Origin: Epiperipatus broadwayi | Taxonomy: Eukaryota; Onychophora; Udeonychophora; Euonychophora; Peripatidae | Reading direction: 5' to 3' | DNA length: 64,000 nt | Assembly: GCA_028023455.1 (NCBI GenBank) | Contig: JAQFVV010006341.1 | Coordinates: forward strand, 1,428,001-1,492,000 | In this document: piece after piece, positions 59,650 through 64,000 of the stretch | How the letters are laid out: each line of letters starts with the position of its first letter | How positions within the stretch are numbered: position 1 is the first letter of the stretch | Notes under the pieces: generated by a model | The model's database searches: none | Told to the model about the DNA's origin: nothing | Seen by the model: the letters and a program-made list of their open reading frames with translations, nothing else | Program-made: the position numbers and the translations under genes

Positions 59650-62499
59650 CAGCATTTCTTAAACTGTGGATCGTGACCCCAAATGGGGTTGCAAAGTGAA
59701 AAGTTGGGATTGCGAAAATTTAATTCAGATACATGAATTTAAAGAAATATTAGTCGCAATCCCTTCATTATTTTTAATTTAATATATTACGTTTTCTGTA
59801 CAGCACAATTATAAAATCGCAATGATGGCCAAGTTGAGCTGTAAATTATATTTACATATTGAAAAATAACATTAAATGCATCATAATAGTGGTGTCGCAT
59901 TGCAATTTCAGCATATAAGTTATTTCAGAATCAAAATATATGCTGCAGTTTGAGAATAAGGTTGGCTGCCACTGTGATTATATAATGCATTTCCGGTCAA
60001 GTTATTTGTTTCGGTTTCATTTCAACAAGTGTCCACATCACAAGAACAATACAATATTGTATTTTACTGTTTTACTCGACTAAGGTTAGTATTTATTTGA
60101 ATAAATATTATGAAAGATGTTATTTTTTATATATAAAAATGCTTGTATACTTTTTTTTCTCACTTTTTTATTCAAAATTTATCATCCTATTAGTTATTAT
60201 AAAAATTTATTTTTTATTTGAAACTTATTGTTATTTATTTATTAACAAGTAAAAATATATTCATATTTTTTAAACTTAACAGGTAATTTATAATTGATAT
60301 TTTTCAAATATGCTTCATATAATTAAACAAAAAAACACGCTGCCACTTGGTGTCTCTGCTAACTAATAAGTACTGTTATTTTATTTATATTTTAGGATAA
60401 AAATACTTTTTACCCATGGATAAATGGTTGAACTTGAGTACCAAAGGTAATGATGCAGATGGCAATGCTACAAAGTCTCTTCAAGCAGGATCTCGTAATC
60501 AGAAAGAGGCATCTAAGATGCGAAAAAGAAAATATGATGAGACATTTCTCCAATTTGGCTTTACTTTCAACAACTGTGATGGTAATGAACAACCTCTTTG
60601 TTTAATTTGCAATAATGTTTTGTCTATGGAGAGTATGAAACCATCAAAATTAAAAAGGCATTTTGAATCCAAGCATCCTTCATATGTCAATAAACCAAAA
60701 GAATATTTCGAACGACTGTTAAAAACTTCAAATAAAGAAAAACAATATTTTGAGAAATTTATAACTGTTAATGAAAAATATTTACTCGCATCATATGAAG
60801 TTTCATATCTGATTGCTAAAAATAAAAAGCCATACACCATCGGAAGAGAATTATCTGCTGCTATTAAAATGGTAGAAATACTTCACGGAAGTAAATATGG
60901 TGATGAAATTCAGAAAATTCCTTTGTCAAATGACACTGTCACTAATAGAATTTCTGAAATTAGCAATGACCAATTTGAGCAACTTATTACTAGACTTAAA
61001 GAAAGCCCAATATTTACAATTCAGTTGGACGAAACAACTGATATTTCAAAAATAGCTCAATTATTAGTATATGTCAGATACATTTATAAAGAAAACATTG
61101 AGGAAGAATTGTTATTTTGTCGTTCTTTGGAAGAACATACAAGAGGGGAAGACATATATAATAAAGTAGACAAATTTTTTAAAACTGAAGGTTTAGAATG
61201 GAAAAATTGCTTTGGAGTATGCACAGATGGTGCAAAAGCAATGACTGGTGAAAATATTGGTTTTAAATCATTTGTTAAAGCTTCTGGTAATAATCATGTA
61301 ACTTTTACACACTGCCTGATCCATCGAGAGGCCCTTGCAGCAAAAAAATTAGCAACGGAATTGAACGATGTGCTTCAGGATGCTGTCAAAATTATAAACT
61401 TTATTAAAAGCCGTGCCCTTAACAGCCATTTATTTTCAAATCTTTGTAAAGACATGGACTCTGAATACAAAAATTTATTATTACATGCAGAAGTAAGATG
61501 GATGTCAAGAGGGCAAAGTTTAAGAAGATTATTGTTATTAAAAGAAGAAATTATTGTATTTTTAACCGAACAAAAATCTGATCTTGCTGCTCTTTTTCAA
61601 AATGACTTATGGCTATCAAAGCTGTGCTATTTGTCTGATATTTTTGAGAAGCTAAATGATCTTAACTTGTCTCTTCAAGGAAAAAATAGCAATATTTTTA
61701 CTTCGAATGATAAAATTGAAGGTTTTATTAAAAAGATCAACATTTGGAAGAATAGGGTGGAAAATGATTCATTGGAAATGTTTTCGACTATCGACAATTT
61801 TATAATTTAAAAAAAAAAAAATAATTGTAAAACTTTAATTGCAAAAATTATTATAGATCACTTAAAAACCCTAGAAACACAGTTTTGCAAATACTTTATA
61901 TCGAATTTAGATTTCAAAAAGTTATCTTGGATTCAAAGACCATTTTTGATTGACATTAATGAGATTAATCACCTGCCATATAAAGCCCAAGAGGAATTTG
62001 CTGAGCTATCGAGTGACTCAAACTTAAAACTTGACTTTCCACAAAAATCCTTGACTGAATTCTGGATCGGAGCTAGGACTGAATTTCCCACAATTTCTGA
62101 AATGGCATTAAATGTTCTTCTGCCATTCAGCACCACATACTTATGTGAAATGACTTTTTCAGCTTTAATGTATATTAAATCCAAATATCGTTCAACGCTG
62201 AAAAACATTGTAGATGCTTTACGTCCAGCAGTATCAAATATTTCACCAAGATTTAATTTGTTATGCAGCAAAAAAAAGCACATCTGTCTCATTAAAACGT
62301 GATTTTCTTTCATTAATTTTCATATACTTAAAACAAATCCTAAAACTACTTATTTTCATATGTATATTGTTTACCAAAGAAATAAATTATTTATGGGAAT
62401 ATTTATTTCCATATCTATTTTACATTTAATATCTGGGGTGTCGGAAAAATCTCGATGACAAAAAGAAGTCATGGATGAAAACAAGTTTAAGAAGCACTG
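59650..62499 (+). mobile_element. Nearly complete hAT transposon, 2850 bp
   Basis: The left end CAGCATTTCTTAAACT and the right end, inverted, CAGTGCTTCTTAAACT match at 14 of 16 bases. Perfect 8-bp target duplications ATTTAAAC flank it (59642-59649 and 62500-62507). It contains one transposase gene in a single frame with one stop. The exact duplications, good ends and single stop point to a fairly recent insertion in the presumed upstream BAZ1B intron, in the opposite orientation to the host gene. Confidence 0.93.
60416..62302 (+). pseudogene. hAT transposase (BED finger, ZBED5/SCAND3-like), one in-frame stop
   Basis: The start is the ATG opening MDKWLNLSTK. A BED-type zinc finger has C62, C65, H82 and H87. 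The catalytic region shows QLDETTDISK (D205) and CTDGAKAMTG (D271), followed by THCLIHREALAAKKL and the family word RWMSRG near residue 362. A TAA at 61808-61810, just before a run of A, stops the frame after 464 codons. The same frame then continues open through 61946-62302 to the dimerisation region FSTTYLCEMTFSAL, whose E is the expected third catalytic residue, and KSKYRSTLKN. No frameshift is needed. Known: such enzymes excise and reinsert their own DNA in the nucleus. As it stands the protein lacks its C-terminal third, so the copy is probably inactive unless the stop is read through. Confidence 0.9.
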
Positions 62500-62950
62500 A
62501 TTTAAACCATAAGGGCATTCCTTCATGATCTTTTATTTCTATATTGCGATCTAAAAATTGATAAGGCAATTTCTTTTATTTTATGATGAATACTGACCAA
62601 ACCAAGGTAGAAATAGTGAGATAGAAGATTCATTATTATTGTTACAAAATAACCTGATGCTGGCTGATGATGATCATGTAAGGTGACAATCGGTATACAA
62701 TGCCGCATCAACATTGGGGCTTTTATAAAATGGCACTTCGTATTTAAGCTAGATTTATATTATTATGAATGATGTCTCAATTCTGAAACATACTAGTTTT
62801 TATATTCTCATCCCATATTATAATCAATATTCCATTACAAAATGGCGACCAATGAATGGCCTATGTTTTATTCAAATTATATTAAATCATTTCCCAAGGT
62901 CATCATTTTTATCATGCTAAAATATATAAATTTCATATATGTGAATGGTA

Positions 62951-63355
62951 CTTTGAGATTAGACCTGCTGTAACATATTCGTCATAATTATTGTAACTTT
63001 GCAATGATGTGCAATCATTATTCCTATATTTGCAATTAAATTTCTTGAATTAAATTTAGAAGCAAATAATTGAATTTCAATTCATAAAGACCTTTCTTCT
63101 ATTTGTCAACTTTGAAGAGAAGATTCCTTAAACTATTTTAAAAAAATATTTTTTTTTTTTTAGATTGTTTAAAAAATCCCAAAGTCATTTATAATTGACA
63201 GATAAAAGTAAGGTCTTTATAAATTGAAATTCACTTATTTACTTCTAAATTTAATTCAAGAAGTTTAATTGTAAATATGGGAATAATGGTTGCAGCCATT
63301 ATTTTACAACATAGAATAATTATGATGAATATGTCACAGCAGGTCTAATCCCAAG
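62951..63355. repeat. Palindromic MITE, about 405 bp
   Basis: Left arm (62951-63132) and right arm (63165-63355) are inverted copies; the outer ends share GATTAGACCTGCTGTRACAT and the arms continue through AATTGAATTTCAATT-type sequence to an AT-only centre. No coding capacity and no sure target duplication. Confidence 0.8.
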
Positions 63356-64000
63356 ATACTAAGTCGTCTTCGCATATACTAACAGATAGTTTTATTGGGC
63401 TATGGTTCCAAGTAGCTAATACTACATCTTAATTTTTAATAGATTTATTCAGTAATTCAATACATCCAGGAGGAAGATTAATTAAAAAAAAAAAAAAAGC
63501 AGTAACAAATGAAATAAACGTAAAGTCAAATTTAAATAAACTTATGAATATGATTATTTTAAATAATATATAAACATTTCATAAATACAGCACTTAATAT
63601 ATATATAGGACTAGCTTTCCAAAAACTGTCAATATAAATCTAAACATTCATTTTCTTTTTTGTCAAAAACCTATAAGAACAAAATGGTCATTTATTTCTA
63701 CTATCTTAGGCTTTAATAAGGCTTAACTTTTTAATCAATATTGGACCCGTGATATTATTCATTTAAACTTCACTCATAATTTCAACATTTGTCAAAAAAT
63801 CAAACATTAAAACTTGAGATAGTATGAATAAATGGTTGTTTTATTCCTGTAAGTTTTGTATAAAGAAAATGGGTATATTAACATTTATACTGATGGCTTA
63901 TATCTGCTTCCATCTTTATTTTGACAATATTTACAATGAACATACATGTATCACTATTACAGTTATGATTTCAATATATAAAAATCCATTCTAGTTGTAA

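Larger units (their letters stand above)
55582..64000 (-). other. Probable upstream BAZ1B intron (partial): contents
   Basis: The WAC-domain exons that must precede the 55581 exon were not found, so this stretch is inferred to be intron continuing past the right edge. It holds the hAT transposon (59650-62499) and a palindromic MITE (62951-63355). Stretches 55590-59640 and 63360-64000 are AT-rich and show nothing I can name. Confidence 0.5.

Overview
The window looks like part of an AT-rich invertebrate nuclear genome. Coding sequence is confined to short exons with GT/AG borders, separated by introns of up to about 23 kb that are full of decayed transposable elements. There are no bacterial-type operons, rRNA, tRNA or CRISPR arrays. 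The one host gene recognised is a clear orthologue of BAZ1B/WSTF. That family and the mix of transposons fit an arthropod, possibly a chelicerate, but this is an inference and the species cannot be fixed from the sequence.

Host gene. Nine minus-strand exons of BAZ1B (55581 down to 11888) were assembled by hand. Every splice phase agrees from exon to exon, giving 584 complete codons. They encode, in order, the segment after the WAC domain, the kinase C-motif region, a very lysine/serine-rich linker, the 'MKQMTLLDM' motif, and the DDT domain with its C-terminal extension. The WAC domain (5' exons) and the WHIM, PHD and bromodomain (3' exons) were not found and are presumably outside the window. 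Almost everything else therefore appears to be intron of this gene.

Layout. 1-11.9 kb (intron): a hAT MITE, a GTF2IRD2-type hAT relic, a composite tandem/foldback element (6903-8108), an unidentified broken ORF (about 10.1-10.6 kb) and a Tigger-like MITE. 11.9-12.9 kb: the two DDT-domain exons. 12.9-25.8 kb (intron): a GC-richer island with a 28-bp minisatellite, an LTR retrotransposon with long LTRs and only a broken gag, and a second, inverted Tigger-like MITE. 25.8-32.4 kb: six exons, with a TIR element and a perfect 101-bp tandem duplication between them. 32.4-55.5 kb (intron): RTE-like LINE fragments, a 3.2-kb foldback, a gypsy-like gag relic, a LINE reverse transcriptase broken by a foldback insertion, small tandem duplications and a hAT C-terminal relic. 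55.6-64 kb (upstream intron): a nearly complete 2.85-kb hAT transposon with 8-bp target duplications and one in-frame stop, and a palindromic MITE.

No new biological system is evident. The most interesting structures are the composite tandem/foldback family (two copies, unusually long flanking duplications), the 3.2-kb foldback, and the pair of inverted Tigger-like MITEs that bracket the two DDT exons.
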